Assembly (NCBI GenBank): GCA_013398295.1
Contig: VZSF01005559.1
Span: 82,367-146,366, forward strand
DNA from: Chionis minor
Taxonomy: Eukaryota; Chordata; Aves; Charadriiformes; Chionididae
Length of the DNA: 64,000 nt
Reading direction: 5' to 3'
Positions 13,073 through 27,195 of this stretch are shown one piece after another. Within the stretch, counting starts at the first letter, position 1. Every line of letters starts with the position of its first letter. A program made the position numbers and the translations under genes. The notes beneath the pieces were generated by a model. The model searched no databases. It saw only the letters and a program-made list of their open reading frames with translations, and was not told the origin of the DNA.

Positions 13073-16000
13073 CTTGCTCGTGCTTTTTGTATGGAATAGA
13101 TAATTGAGTGACAGAAGTTGAAACATTTTTGTTAGTGTAAAACTCATTTTGCGCCAATTTTCACAAGTGTTTGTCTTAGTCTAAATGAGAAGTGAAAAAG
13201 GTTTTATATTCTGGGATGCAACTGACATGTTCAAATGTTTGAAATCCCACAATGTCAGACCAATTTTAAGTTCCTTTAAGTTATTTCATTTAAAACATGT
13301 TAAAAATCCCCTGAAATCTTAAGTAGATTGCATTAACTAGACCCTCTGGATGGTGGTAAAATTGAAGCATGCTTTCACTTATGAGACTAACATTTGTTCC
13401 ATTGAATGTTGTCTGCAAAAACTGGAATTTTCTGAAAAATATCAGGCTGAATTTCATTAGTTTTCTTGTTTTTTATGTTGTTGTTTTTCCTCCCCATTCC
13501 CCCGACCTTCTCTACCCCCGACCTGGTAGTATGGAAGAAAAGTGGAGAAATACTAATGTTTTAGTTGCCAGTAAATTGTTTGATCAATTAATATTCATTA
13601 CTACGTATATAGTTGAGGATTAGGCTTTTTAAAGTCAAGGTCTTGTAAGTAGTAGCATGCCAGCATAACTTTTAACACCATTGATGAGGTAAGTTGCACA
13701 CTGAGCAGTGGCCAAGCCGTCAAATTCAAAGGTTTTTAGAAACATTACTTTTAAAGCCCACTCGCTAATAGGAATGGACCAAAGAGTTTCAAAGAAACTC
13801 CGGGAAGATTTCAGAATCAAAATGAAACTCCAAAAAGAGAGTGTGAATATATGTTGCTACTTTATCAAACTGAATCTCTTCTGTCCAAATATTTAATGCA
13901 TGGTGCACTACTTACTGGTACATTATAATGCAGCCAGATACTTACTCATTTTCAAAGATCATTATAGTTTGAATTCCTTTCGTAGTTCTATTTTGTAAAA
14001 AAAAAAACCAGTTATAAACATTTGAGCATTGTATTTCTCGCATCCCTTCTAATGAGTGCTAGATTTTTCTATTTTAATAGGATTTTGTTTTGACAACTAG
14101 CTTTACTTATTGAACACTCAGCAGAAAAGTACTTACTACTTGCAAGTTAGATATTAACAAAAAACCCCCTTTGATTTGTAGATTTGAAGATTAATCCCCC
14201 AAGTTTTCTGCAGACTGCCTTGAAACTTTGAGTTGTTCTGTTTCTGTTAATTTTCTTTTGCTTTTTTGTGTTTTTTGTTTGTTTTTACTTTTGCATTTAA
14301 GAACATTAAATTTGATTTTGTTTTGCTCAAATTTTGTTTTGTTTTTTATTTTCTGTTATTTTTTTGCTAAGTATTGCACAAAGTGTCCAGCTTTCAAAGA
14401 GTGTTGTTTTAAAGAACTGTAGCTCCTCTTTTAAGAGTTTTAAGTTACTCCTTGGACAGATGAGGAGAAGAAAAAAGGGTTGTGAAACGAGAGCGCTACA
14501 GTAAATCTGCCCCATAGAAACTACGTGCTGCAGCCCGACGTAGCCCTGCAGGTGTTCTTTGGTAGGGAACCTCAGGAGGATTGTTCCATCAGGTAAGGGC
14601 TGCCTGAGGATTCCGTGCACAGCCAGAGACTTGGGCAACTTTCAGGTCTAGTTGCTCGGTTGCCACCAGGTCGAGCGCATGCGAAAATGGGGAGAGTGGC
14701 AGCTTTATTGCAGTGTCTCCTTTTTTTTTCTGTGAACCTCTACCAGTCCCAAAGTTTATTTCCAAATTCCAGAGGCCGTTCCGTGCCGCCTGCTCGTATC
14801 GCGCCATCCCTAGCCCACCCTGCCTTGTGTTCGCCATCCTTTCTCCTCTTCCTGCAGCGGGACCTGAAGATCTGCGTCAGCGTCTCGGCGCGCCGCTGCT
14901 GACGAGCGCCTCAGCTGCCTGCCCGTCTCCGTTCTCTTCGGTGCTGGCTATAGGGAATGCTCCTGCTGGTATTTCCGGAGCTGCCTGCGGCACGCTGAAA
15001 GCCGTGTACATAGGCCTTGGCACAGTCAGCCACCTCCCACTCAGTTTGAACTTGGGCGCAGTAAGCATAAGTGTGATTTTTGCTATTAACACGTTCCACC
15101 GTGCCGTTCCTGCCAGTCCTCTTCCCTCTGCCACCTCTTGAGGAGCGCGATGGTCTGTTAAAACAGTGGCTGTGACAAAGCAACCCGCCAGCTCCCACCC
15201 CCAAAAAGTGCTTTCCGCCTGCCTCTTCCAGTGTCTGTTCCAGGTGTTTCCACCTATTACCATCATTTATCACTTCAGCAAATACTTCTTTCCTGTATAC
15301 AAGGAGAGATTCAGAAGCATTTGAAGGATTTATCTCAAGTTCAAAGTAGCCTAGAGAAATCCTCCATTGCCTCTTCACTTCCCGCTGTCCTGTTCCACAG
15401 GAGGGGGGCTGCAACCCTTTCTGGTCTCCTGTCATTCTCGCTTGCCTTATTTCATATAAGATTAATTTTCAGACTAAATGGGCATTGCTGTGTTGTCAAA
15501 GCATTTAGATAGGGGTTCAGACTTCCAACAAATGGCCCCCTAAATAGGACTTTGTGTCATTCCACGCACCCTGGCCATTGCAGCTGTATGGGCAGCACGC
15601 TGCTGCGAGCTCACTAGCTGGATTTTTATCTTTTAAAAAAAAAAAAAAACCCAACAAAACTCTTCTTGGAGGATCTCTGTCATCTGACTGCTTCCCTATT
15701 TTTCCATCTCTTGTTCTTTGCTAAACAAGAAGGTAGCGGTATTAAAACATCTCTTTTGGGGAAGCATCTGATCAAAGCTTCCTTTGATAGTCGATCTGGA
15801 AGTAGCTCCTAGGCCGTTTACGTGAGTCAAGCCCTGCTGTTTGAGTCAGGAAAAGAGGAAGAAAATCCTGCTAAAATATCAAGAGCTGATACCAGAAGTG
15901 GTATATGGTCCGCACCATTTTAATAGTCGATAAATTGGCTATTAGCCAATTGGCAAATAGTCAATAGTTGGCATAAGTATCTGAGGTCAAGAAAAAATTG

Positions 16001-17659
16001 TGTATGTATTCTTGATGCTTTTGGTCCTAAACAATACCCCATGCATCCTGCTAGTAAAGACCAAAAGGAAACTTGTGGAAGCGGAAACTAAATTCTAACA
16101 ACAAGTAATCTGCCAACAGTTTATCTCCTCGAAAGGTATGAGCAACTGCTTTCCTTACCACGTCATCCTGCATACCCTTCTTTGAAGCTCTTGCTTGAAC
16201 ATACCTGTTTCAAGAGAGCTTTTGGCCTCTTAATCCTCTGAGAGTTTAGAAAAACCATGGATAGGTTCTGCTTTTTCATCCTTCAGCTGGATGAAATGTA
16301 GACGTTTCTTCCAGGGGATGCTTCTGTCCCAGTCAGTGCTTACGAGGTCTCGGTAAAACCAAAGGCTTGTCGCAAACCGGGTGCGGGGCGTTTCTCAGGA
16401 GGCGCAGGACGCTCGGTAACGTAGCGAGTTCTAGAAAGTCTTGGTTGCTGGTTTAGGACAGGGTGTTCAGATTTTAACGATCTGGATTTGGTGGCCCATA
16501 CTGGGTCCTTTAGGATAGGTTAGAAGCCTCACAGGACACCCCCAGGTCCCCTCTTCTGAAGGATCCTGATGAGGACACGTTGTTACAGCCATGCTGCTAT
16601 TGCAGGGTCATGCGTGTAGATGTCCAAGAGAATGACGATGTCTCGGGGGACAGCGCATGGGGTTTGTGCCAGCGTGTCTGAAGGGATCAATCTGGCTTTC
16701 GTCAACCTGCAATTTGGGTGACACCATTTCCTCTTCATGCTGCTTTGATCAGACAGACAAATACAGTGACAAAATGAGAAGTTCATCTGCCTGTGTTTAA
16801 AAAAGAAAAGGGGGAAGGAGGGGAGAGAAGGCTTTTTCATCCATCTCCTTAGGTCAGGGTGACTAGGCTCGGAGCCAAAGATCTGCCTGTTGGGAATACA
16901 AAGGATGAGACTGGTGATGCTGTTGTGGGGCTTCAGCTGGGCTCTGGTTTCCCGTGGACCTGTTTGTGTTGTGTCCAAGACACGCTTTGTCCTCCCTAGG
17001 AGGGAACCGGCGCGTATGCGAGTGCTTAGCGCTTCCACAGCCGGCCTTCGGATCTGTAGCTCTCCCGGCCATGCGCCAGCCAGGGTTTCCGCTTCGCTGG
17101 CCGCGTGCCGTCCGGTTGGGAAGGCGGTTTGCCCATCCGCCCCAGTTGAGCCTTGGCTTCCGGGGTGAGAAAAAAGCTTACGATGCGAGGGCAGGATCAC
17201 ACGTCGGGACTCGATCTGCTTTCAGGACTTTGAATATTAAGCCAATTTATCTTTTTCAGGAAATATTATGAGCTTGTTGAAGGTCCTGTGTTACTTTCAT
17301 TATTGCTTTGCTACTTTTAGCTTTAGAATAATCTTGTTTTATCTTGGTATTTCTTTTGAAAGGGAAGCTCTGCTGCCCTTACTTGGTACCTACCCTTTTC
17401 TTCACTTTTTTTCAAATACTTGTTGTGTCTGGCACTCCAAGAACGCTCTTCCCAGGCCAAGACATGGCCACTAAACACGCTTGTTATGGGGCTGCTTCCA
17501 AAATTGCACATGAGCAGGCTTCGTTCTTTGCAAGACTGTGGAGTTTCACTCTAAAAATGAGACAATGCCTAATTAAGAGCAAAACTGTCCTGACTGTGGT
17601 TGAAGACCACCTCTGAGTTTTTCTGAAGATGTTCTGAGCTTTAGTTGTGTTATACAGAA

Positions 17660-17755
17660 TTTTAAAAAAACCCCAAACAACAAACAAAAAACCACCACCA
17701 CAACAACAACAAAAAAACCCCACCAAACAAAAAAAAACCCACAAAAATCAGGTTT
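17660..17755 (+). repeat. A/C-rich low-complexity tract
   Basis: Irregular runs of AAAACCCC, AACAAC and CCACCA units over about 95 bp. This is simple low-complexity DNA; the frame that reads through it on the minus strand is not a gene. Confidence 0.8.
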
Positions 17756-18874
17756 TCTTAGTATATAAAAAATCCGAGTTTGGTCAAAATTAAAATTCCT
17801 TGAAGACTTTATTCAGACTTGGTCTTTTCCAGTCTGTTGATCTATTAGTAAGTTTTTATTCCTGTTCAGTAAGTTACATTTGCTTCCCAGATTTCCAGTA
17901 TGAATGGAATTCACCCCTGTGCAGAAAGCTAGCCACAAGCCTAATAACAGTTTAAACCTTCTGTTAACCATTTGCAGATAGGGGAATTTCAGAGTAAATA
18001 CAGAAAAGGAAACTAACGTGGCTGTGTACTTTGTATAAGCTGGCAGAGGCAAGTACAGTTCCTTCAGGTGAGGAGATGGCAACGTCAGAAAAGCTGTAAG
18101 CGTGAGCCGAATCAAAGCAGCTTAGTGTGTTCAGCTCTCCTGTGGTTCCATTTTAGACGGTGTCTGCATCCGAAAGTGCCGGATTTGTTTTGTTCTTCAA
18201 GCTACGTCATCATAAAGTTTGGGTTACTTGAGACGCTGTGCTCCACTCTTCTGTGTCGAGGGAGGGGAACGGAGCCAACACAACTAATGTTGCCTCCTGT
18301 GCCGAGCCCTTCGCTTCTGCCGTAGGTCTGGGACTGGGAAGGACTTGAGGATCCATCTTTTAGGGTGGAAGGAGAAGGCAGGAAACATCCCTGACCAGAA
18401 CAGCGTCCCCATAGTGGTGTGTATCCACACACAGCTTTCCCCTTCCCTTCCCTTGGTTCTGTTTTTTCAGTACGTCTGTATCACGAGAGCATGAAAACCA
18501 CTGCAAATTCAGAGATACACAATCCACTAAAGTAGGATAAATTTTCTCGCTGCAGCGAGGTGGTCAGTTTATGGTCACTTAGGTTTGTCCGGATGACCAA
18601 AGGGTGTCAGTACGGAGAGGACACCTATTTTTGTAGGGGCATTGAATGTTGTAGTAGTGTTGTTTATACAAAGCAATTAAAACTTAAAAAAAAAAAAAAA
18701 AAATTGACACAGCTACATTTATAGAAAAGAATGTTCAGCAGTTAAAACCAAAATGATGAAATAACTGTGAAGGTGGTCCATTATTTTGAATGTTGAGTTT
18801 TGGAACTGAATAGTCCCTAAGGTCCTTAAACATTTATTATAACTTTATGTTGCTTTAGTGTTCTGGGTAAGGTC

Positions 18875-18880
18875 AATAAA
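18875..18880 (+). promoter_or_regulatory. ELAVL1: Candidate poly(A) signal AATAAA
   Basis: Canonical hexamer in AT-rich sequence downstream of ELAVL1. One of several candidates; use not demonstrable from sequence alone. Confidence 0.3.
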
Positions 18881-19035
18881 GTAGAGATTCTTCAAACATT
18901 TCAGGAGAGATTTTTTTTCAGTGTGTTCTAAACTGTAATAAGACAAGCTACTTTTTGGATAGTTTATAGTTACATATCTGCTTTAAAAAAAACCCCAACC
19001 TTGGAGAATGTCCCCACGCTTACTTTTTTTAACAA

Positions 19036-19057
19036 AATAAACAGGTCTTGTAATAAA
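19036..19057 (+). promoter_or_regulatory. ELAVL1: Candidate paired poly(A) signals
   Basis: Two AATAAA hexamers (19036-19041 and 19052-19057) lie 16 bases apart, after a T-run. A plausible intermediate polyadenylation site for ELAVL1. Confidence 0.35.
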
Positions 19058-20556
19058 ACTGTTTATTGCAAGGAAGGTCCTGTGCTATATCTACCTGCAA
19101 AATGTTAGGGTTTGTGGGAGGTTTTTTCATGTACAGCTCTTTGTGAACTACTGACGGTGACCTCGTGGTTCAGTCAAGGAAGTCAAATACAGAGCAGTTT
19201 GTCCTCACGCTACCTCTGCCATAAGGTTACCGTAGTTTTGACTTCCATAATGAGGAAATTTGTCCTTTGTAACACTGTCAGTGAAGCACCTTAACTGTAA
19301 CATTTCTACTTTTAGGCTTCTAAGAATAGCTTTAGAGTGAAGGGACCAAATTCACATTTAGCGTAAGAAACCACAGCTCCCTTTGAGCTCCCTTAGTGGA
19401 CCTGCACTTGAGGGGTTTTTTTTCCAAGAACTGAATTTGTCACCCTAGGCACTAAAATCGCGGTATTCGGAAGCAGAAGAGTCTGTGCCGTAGGCAAGTT
19501 CCTCTCCTTTAGCTCTGCACTTCTCCGTGTTGGGTACTCAGCACCGTAGAACTGATCAATATGAAGTCCAAAGGCTAGTGTTGATTTTCTATCTTTATCA
19601 TACCTTAGTGGTTTGCAACTTATTAATTTAAAAACCACGGAGTTCATTAAAAGGGTTACCTCCCTCTCGCTCGTACGAGGTGGTACCTGCGTATTGTGCG
19701 AATTCTCCCCGACGCAGCCGGCAGGGTTGAAACTTGCCGTTAATTTCTGAAAGCGTCTGCTCTTAGGTTAATCAGGTACAGCGTCATTTGTTGTGGTTGC
19801 TTTTTTGGTAGTAACCTTATGTAGTAAAACTAAGCAAAACTTTTTTAAGTGTTGCTTTCTCCTTCTGCATGATTTAAAAACAGTCGAAGCTGTTAACAAT
19901 CTCTAAAGCAAAACACAGCACCCAGGGAGGGGAATTGACCTTAAATCCTGTTAGTGGTTTTTTTCATTCTTGCTGCGGTTATTTGTTCTAGATCACACTG
20001 GGTCAAACATTTACAAATGTTGAACTGGAAATATTTTTCTGTTGAGTGGAATTTTCAACACTTAAATTCTTTTTGTTGATAATGATGGAAAATATCAGTA
20101 CTAGCAGAACTGCCACCTGGAACCTTGAAAAATTGCTACTGTGTTCACATTTTAGATTCTTTATTCTCATACTACTGTTCCTTATTTTTCAACATTTTTG
20201 AGCAACTTTTCGGTGGTACAGCTGAACTTTTTCACTTGGTCATTGAGAAGAAAATGACTTGAGACATTTGAAACATAAGTTGGGACAAACCTTTATTTGA
20301 CCAGTAATTTTGAATAATACTGTACTTCTAGTCTTTTCATTGATTTAATTTCCCTTAACTTATGTAATCTTTTGTTTATAAATTAATCTGTTGTGGGACA
20401 GAAGGTTTTATCAATTGTTTTCCATACTGTACAGTATATGGTTAAACATTTTGTATATTTAGTGTGTTTTTAAGTTATTGATTTGTTTTATATCAAATAA
20501 TTTATTTTTCAGGTACCATTTTCATTTAAACTTTGTTTTTACATGGGTTTATTTTA

Positions 20557-20562
20557 AATAAA
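20557..20562 (+). promoter_or_regulatory. ELAVL1: Candidate distal poly(A) signal AATAAA
   Basis: The hexamer lies within 'ttttaaataaagtatg' at the end of a strongly U-rich stretch. Used here as the tentative distal end of the ELAVL1 transcript. Confidence 0.4.
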
Positions 20563-20580
20563 GTATGACACTGCTTTCCA

Positions 20581-23500
20581 AATGTCTAAAATGAAGTTGA
20601 ATCCCATTGTGTTATTTTGAGACTACTTATGTAAATTAACTTATTTTAGAAATAACTGCAAAAATGTACCAAGTTCATACTTTGGTTGTGCTTCAATTCG
20701 AGTGCTTGGAAATTTTCTGCAATGATTTTTGAGCCATTTGAAAAATTGGAATTTTCATATTGAAACACTTCAAAGATTTGTTGAATGAAGCATCAGCTTT
20801 GTAGAATCCTGTGGATGGAATTATGAGCATTGTTTTCTATATGGTACTTTCAAAATTAAATGAAACAACGTCTAGATATTTTATGCTAGTGTTAACACTG
20901 AAATGAAATTATCTGTCAGTAGTGCAAAGGAGTTTTGTACTTTTGCCACATGTTCATTACTGGTTTTGTTGAGTACTTGTTTGGAACATACTCATGATGT
21001 TTTTAAATGATCCATGATGGAAGGTGATGTACTTCAAAATAGAACTAGGCTTTTACTTAATGGTTTATATTTTGTCTTTTTTTTTCCTGCAGGAGTTGGA
21101 TTATTATTGTGCAATTTGGAATTTGACATTTTTTTCTGAAGAATCTGAACTGTGTTCATGAATAGGCTAATCAAGCTTACTCCACTAAAGATTTTGTTAC
21201 TTGTAGCCTTATTAGAAAGATGGAATTAAAAGACGGCACGTGGTTTCCTTTTTATTTTTCAGGGAAAAAAGTCGTTCCCCCCCATCTTACGGTGTTCATC
21301 CCGATTAAACCCCAAACCAAAGCCCGGGCACGCTCTCACTCAGAAATGTCTGTGGAAAGGTTTGAAGAGAGCTCTTTGGGAAGGAGCCGCTGGTCGGTCC
21401 GAGGGCAGGCAGGGCACTGGGTTCCTCCTGGGAGGCAGGATAGGCACCCCGGCGGAGCGGCCGCAGGGGAGGTGGTGTCAGTGGCCCGTTTCAGAAATAA
21501 TCATGAAACTCCACGGTGGGAAGGAACCTGTGTGCTGCTGCTGGCTCGCAACGGGCTGTACGCAACGACTTTTCGCCAACGCAGATTTGGATAGATTGAA
21601 GTCGGCACTTGCTGAGTGTCAGCGTGTGCCTTTGCTGCCTTCTTTAGTCGCAGAAATGACCCAGCTCTTTTGGAGAGCCCAGCTCATCGGCTCTGGTTTT
21701 TCTCTTATCTTAATCTTTGAAAAGGGATGTAAAATAAGAAAAAAATAGTGTCTCGTTGTGATAACATGGAACGGATGGTGATGCCATGTCAGCTCGGGCA
21801 TCTCAGTACAGTGGAAAATAGATTTACAGTTTTTTCTTGTGATGGGAATTGCTCAGTCCTGTATTGTGCACCAAGTTGGAGTTATTCTTTGTGCTGAGTT
21901 GGTAAAGAGCATAAATGGGGGTTTCCTGTTACTACCAATACAGCAGGAGATTATTGACTGTGCAGCATCTGTTGTAATTGGGAATGCTTGATCAGCAGCG
22001 CAGAATTTTAGGCCTTTCCTGGGTTTTACTTTGGAGAGTTATTTTTACTCTCACCAGACCTTAGTCCTGTGCGATTCACTTTGTGCAGGTTTATTCTGAC
22101 CACCGTTGTATTTTCCAGTTTTTTCTTCTATGAAAAGTCATGAGGGAAAACATGTATTAACCAACAAAAAGCTTACTAACAAAATATGGCCATGTGAAGC
22201 ATCGATCCCTCCCAGAAATGACTGTTTCTTCAAAAGCAAAACAAAAGAAATTTAATCCCCAGGTAGAGATTCTGTTTTTGCAGAATTCCCAATAGCCTCC
22301 CTGGCTTTAGACTCTTCCCCCACTTGCTCTGCTGTGGGGACTGTCGGGGTATCCTGCTGTTAAATTTCATCCCCTTCATTCCCAGAATGCTAGGGGAAAA
22401 AAGGAAAGGGGGGGAAAAAGTGAGGAAAAAAACCTCCAAAAAATGTGTTAAACTGCACTAATTTCCATCTCGCTGGTATGACAGGAAACAAGATGGAAAA
22501 AATTCATCCTGTCTCTATATTTTTCTCTGTATCTCCTATTATTTTTTTTTAAAGAAGCACTGCGAAGTATTAGTATAAAGAAGGTCCTCCTGGGTCATGT
22601 TAATGGTGTGTTTAGCTCAGGATTTTGTCTCCGGCAGCGGCAGTGAGAGAAGCTATTTAAGGAAAGCGCGTTAAGCCTGGCCACTGTCCCACCATCCCGT
22701 CTTCATTCCCCTCGTGCCTTGCCGGGATGCGCAGGAGCCGATGTCGGAGGGGCCCTGCCTCTTCCCCTCATGTCTCCTCTCCTGTTGCTCCTTGAGTTCT
22801 GACGCTGCCTTTCTTTTCCTTAAACTCTTCTGCTTCCATCACTTGCTGGCAACGGGAGACTGGAAGGAAAAGCGAGCGGAACGTTTGGGGGAACTTTTTG
22901 AGGTGTGTGTGTGTTTAAACGTGCAGTTGAGTGAAGGTGAATAAATAGTGGTGGCTCACTGTGACATACTTTTTTTTTTTTCTCCTTTTTAAAAATACGT
23001 ACGTCAAGAAGCACTGCATTTAGCAACATGGGAATCTGGATCTAGTTTGTCAGAACTTCTACTGACAACTCATTGGCAAATACTGTTCTTTGTGACAAAA
23101 TTTACCCGAGCAAAATTTGTCACAGTTAAAATACAGATTTTATTTGTTGGAATTGTAAGCGTAGTATATAACGTTTGAAATGTTGAACTTTTCAAAATGG
23201 ATTGACTTCTCTCTGCAGAGCTGGAGCGCTTATTAAAGAGCACGTTCTCAACTTAAAGTAGAACTTTAAAGGAACTTCACTGAATTTAATAAAAATGAGT
23301 TTGGGGCTTCCTGTTTTCTTTGAGTAGGTATCAGCAGACCTCTTAAACTTACTTTAACTGAAATTCTGTTTGAATGTGTTGGACAGATTCTGCCCCCAAG
23401 TCCAGCCCGTGCATGCTACAAAGAAAGCTCAGAAAGGAGAGCAGAGCAGAAATGGTTTGGCTTAGGAGCAGTGTTGAGGCAGTGTGAGCGGTGCCGCGCT

Positions 23501-26500
23501 GCTTCCTTCCCGTAGGCTCCAGCTCGGGTGTCGCGGAAGGAACGTGCACTCGCGCTCGCAGGATTTCGAGGCTGTTTTGCAGCCTGCGAACGGCTACGGT
23601 AAGTAAGCTGGCATGCTTCTCTTAGAGTCACGGCACAAATGGGTTTCGGTCTCGGTCAAACCAGACTTGCAAAATTCGGGATGAAACATTTTTGTGACCG
23701 TGTGTCCTACTTCACCTTTCCCTCCCAGATTGTTCCTTCTGCTTTGCATCTTTCCAGAGACCCCATATAGATAAGCATTTATGTGTGTGTATACACACAT
23801 ACCGTACCTGTGTGCGTATGTATGTATTAAAATGTATGTTGGCTGTATTTATAGACAGATTATTTAGAATATATACACGTATCTGTTAATTGTATGCATT
23901 AGCGTTGTGTATCTGCTGTATGTGCACATATGTTGTGTTCCACATGCCTACAAAGTATAAAAGTAATTCCCACAAAGATGTATATCCTTAAAAATCCAAG
24001 TTTATATAAAACTTTATAGGTATAAGGGATTGTTAACAATAGTACAGTAATGTCATGAGCGAGCCATGGAAGTCTAAGTTAATCTCCAGCTAGGTAAAAA
24101 TGTAACATCCAAATTTTTCTAAAGGTTTATTTGAAATAACTCTAGGAATCAGCCACGTCTATATATTGTATCCTAATGCTTCTCAACAACAGCCCTGTAA
24201 TCCGCCCTTTCACGGCTTTTCAGGGAGCGCCTCCCATGCGCTTCTCCCCGTGAGACAAAATGCTGTCACTCCTTTGGGAGCCTGTGACTTCTGAAATTAT
24301 TTTCATTTTATTTTAAGCTACCTTTACTACGTTTTTTTTCCCCTCGTTTTATTTTTACCATATCTCATGGGCCTTAATGTTTTAATCCTTTCTTACTGCA
24401 GGAATGGAGGAAGGAAGACAATTCAGCTTCAAGAAGGACTGTGATGCTAGTGAAATGGCAGCGGCTGACGGCGTGTGCCATGGCACGCAGCACGATCCCC
24501 CCGCCCCTGGCGCTGGATTCCGGGATAGACATCCTGGCTGTTTGTGCTTGCTTAGATAAAACGTATTGAAGCCTTGCCCAAGTGTCTTAAGTGCTTCTTT
24601 TCTGAACAAGGCAAAGTTAAGATTTTGAGGTACGGCGCGCTTTGATGGCTTTGCCTTGTTCAGTCACTCACCTGGCTCGTGAGGACTCGCATCAGTTGGT
24701 TTATTCCGGGCAGTGGCGTCTCTAGGGCCGTGAGAGTTCCTAGGGAGCGTTCTGGCTGTCCTGATTTGCATCTTATGTTACTTAAACACAGTAATTCTCA
24801 AAGGCAGCACGAGCTGGAGTCTTGTTTTGAGGCTTTGTGCTTTCCTGCTGGTCTGGGGGCACAGCACACTCCGCTGGGTGGGTTTGAGCCCCGCGTGCTG
24901 TTGGACCACCAGTGGCCTTGGTGAAGGAATGTTTGCTCTGAATTTGGCCTCTGCACGTTCCTGTCACAAATACTGACCTTAGAGAAGAACAGCTCTAAAT
25001 ATCCGCTGTGTGGAGTCTGATTTCCCGGTTCCTTTCTCAGTGCACATCCTGGGTTTGGGTGAGGGAGTCGCGCAAGCGGGTCATATCCAAGAAAGAATAC
25101 AAAGGGAAAAGGACGGACTGTTTTGTTGAATTGGTGACATTAAGGCAGCCTGACACAACTTGTGAAACGCTCCTTCTGCAGAGAGTAGCTGGGTGATGGT
25201 CTCGGAGGCGCTGGGTGTGAAAGGCAGCAAAAGGAAGGTGTTTCCGGGTGGGAGCGCTGGCGCCAGTGCGGTGTGTCGGCGTGGGGCAGGGAGCTGCGGG
25301 AGAGCGGAGCCGTCTCGCCCCTTTGCTCAGAGGGGAAGGTGAGCACCGTCTGATCCTGAGCTGGCTTTTTGTTGTACAAATCGAAGGAGGAAAAGAGGTG
25401 TGACGCCCTAATATGAACAAGGGCGAAATGGTTTTGCTCAGAAATGCAATTTCTGCAATTTTGTAGTATATGTGGAATGTATACTACAGAGCGCGGAATT
25501 GTCTCGCCCTCTGGCTGGTGCCGCTGGAGCTGTGCTGTCAGCCGCGGCGTCTCCACCTCCTGCTCCCGCTCCCGGCTGGCTGAACGAGCAATTCCTTACA
25601 ACGGCTGCGCCCTCACGCTGTCGGGACTCAGGTCTGTGTGGAAGCTTAATAGGTTATTAAAATTACATGACGTGATGCGGTGTCAAATAATATTTTTTTT
25701 TTGTATTACAATGGGATTTTAAGTATTCGGGTCCTAAAAAAATTAAACAATAATAATGGCATTGCAGGCATAAATAAGACGCCAGAGGTGAGTTCTGCAT
25801 ATGGTTTTGGGTGATGATATTGCAGTGTCTTGTAGCACCGTCACCTTATTTGTGCTGATAAAGCTGTTGGTAGGACTTATTTAAATGAAAGATAAGCCTC
25901 ACCAGTGGTTACTTTAAACCTGGATCAGTTCTTGGATCTGTTTTCCATGTAGTCCCATCCCGTACATACCAGCAGTGCTGAAGGGGCATTGAAAGGGTGG
26001 GATCAAACAGCTGAGCTTGGGGCTGCTTAAAGTGGCACTGCCATCCAGAGATGCTCTCCAGCATGCTTTGAGTGCTTGGTGTCAGCTGGGCGGCTTGGTG
26101 AAACTGGAGGAACTATTCAGGGAAACCGGTTGGACTGGGAGGTGGGCTGTGTGGATGTGAAGGACAGTTGGAGATGCTTCTTAGTCAAAATTGCTGGTCC
26201 GATCAACAGTCTACATTCCTGGCAAAAGCAAAAAAAAAACCAAACCAACAAACAACACCAAACAAAAAAAACTGCACTGGAAAAAATCCAACCCAAAATA
26301 TTAAAGGAAAATAATAGTAAATGGAGGTGGGGGAGGACTGGTTAAGCAAGGGGAGAGATGTGTGAAAAATCAGGAAGTGAAGGAGTTTGTGAGACCGGGA
26401 GGTGGGATAGAAACTTCCAACTTCATTCAAGCGAGAATGTGGTGTCTTTGGCAGAAGAAGGGTGGGTGGTCAGAGGACACGTACATCCAAGGAAATGACT

Positions 26501-27195
26501 CTGCTGGTGGATGCACAACAGGAGAGACTTAATGTCTTCTTAGGTGTAAGCGCATGGTTAGCACTGGAGTTCTGGTAGTAAATACATTAACTTGTTAGTC
26601 CTGGTGGTATTTTATGAGTGGAAAACGGCAAGTAACAGGCAAATATATATTTAGGGGAATGTGGCACAGCACCATTAATCTGATCTCTGTACTACGCCAT
26701 GTGTACACGAGATGCTGATCCATGCAAAATGCTAAATCTAGGAAATTAAGGCTGCGGCAGCTTCTTCCAAGGGGCTGTGCGCTGAGCAGGCTTATCCCAC
26801 CAAGGTATTGCCTTAAAAATTGCTCTGAAGCCCTACACTTGAAATTTTGAGTAACGTTTAAAGATACAACAGTAAGTGAATACATTTTGTCACAGGTTGT
26901 CACAGATTTTATCACGGAATCATTAATTTGGTGGGTTTCTTTGATAAGTTCTTGATAAATAAATTTTATAAATGTATACGTTAACTCCCATTTACCTGGA
27001 CTTTTGTAAAGTATTTGATATGGTAATGCATAGAACTCAATAAACTTGGGTAGTTACAAATACAGGACATTTAAGGTGGGGGTTGCTTTAAAGAAAGACA
27101 GTGGCAGGAAAAGTTGAATTTTCAGCTGGGGGGACACTGTGAATGAGCTTTTTGGGATGCATTTTGAGCATTTAGTTATGTTGAAATACCACTTA
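20581..27195. other. Intergenic or extended 3' region, no gene recognised
   Basis: AT-rich to about 21190, then mixed composition. Small low-complexity stretches occur: TG/TATG steps near 23775-23830, T-run at 22971-22983, and A-rich with AAACC/AACA at 26228-26272. Open frames up to 138 codons occur (for example 25140-25556, minus), but none shows a domain, conserved motif or credible splice context. Confidence 0.45.

Larger units (their letters stand above)
13073..20580 (+). other. ELAVL1: Putative long ELAVL1 3'UTR region
   Basis: A low-GC, T-rich region follows the ELAVL1 stop without an interspersed repeat that I recognise. It has several U-rich and AUUUA-like stretches, notably 13440-13500, 14228-14360 and 20330-20540. 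Possible polyadenylation signals occur at 18875, 19036, 19052 and 20557. ELAVL1 is known for a long 3'UTR, alternative polyadenylation and binding by HuR itself. The 7.5-kb extent is inference; transcription could end earlier, and 14600-17200 is less AT-rich than the rest. Confidence 0.45.

Noticed and set aside
14600..15435. Overlapping open frames in a more GC-rich patch downstream of ELAVL1
   Set aside because: No similarity, no credible splice sites and mutually overlapping on both strands; left as probable non-coding or 3'UTR sequence.
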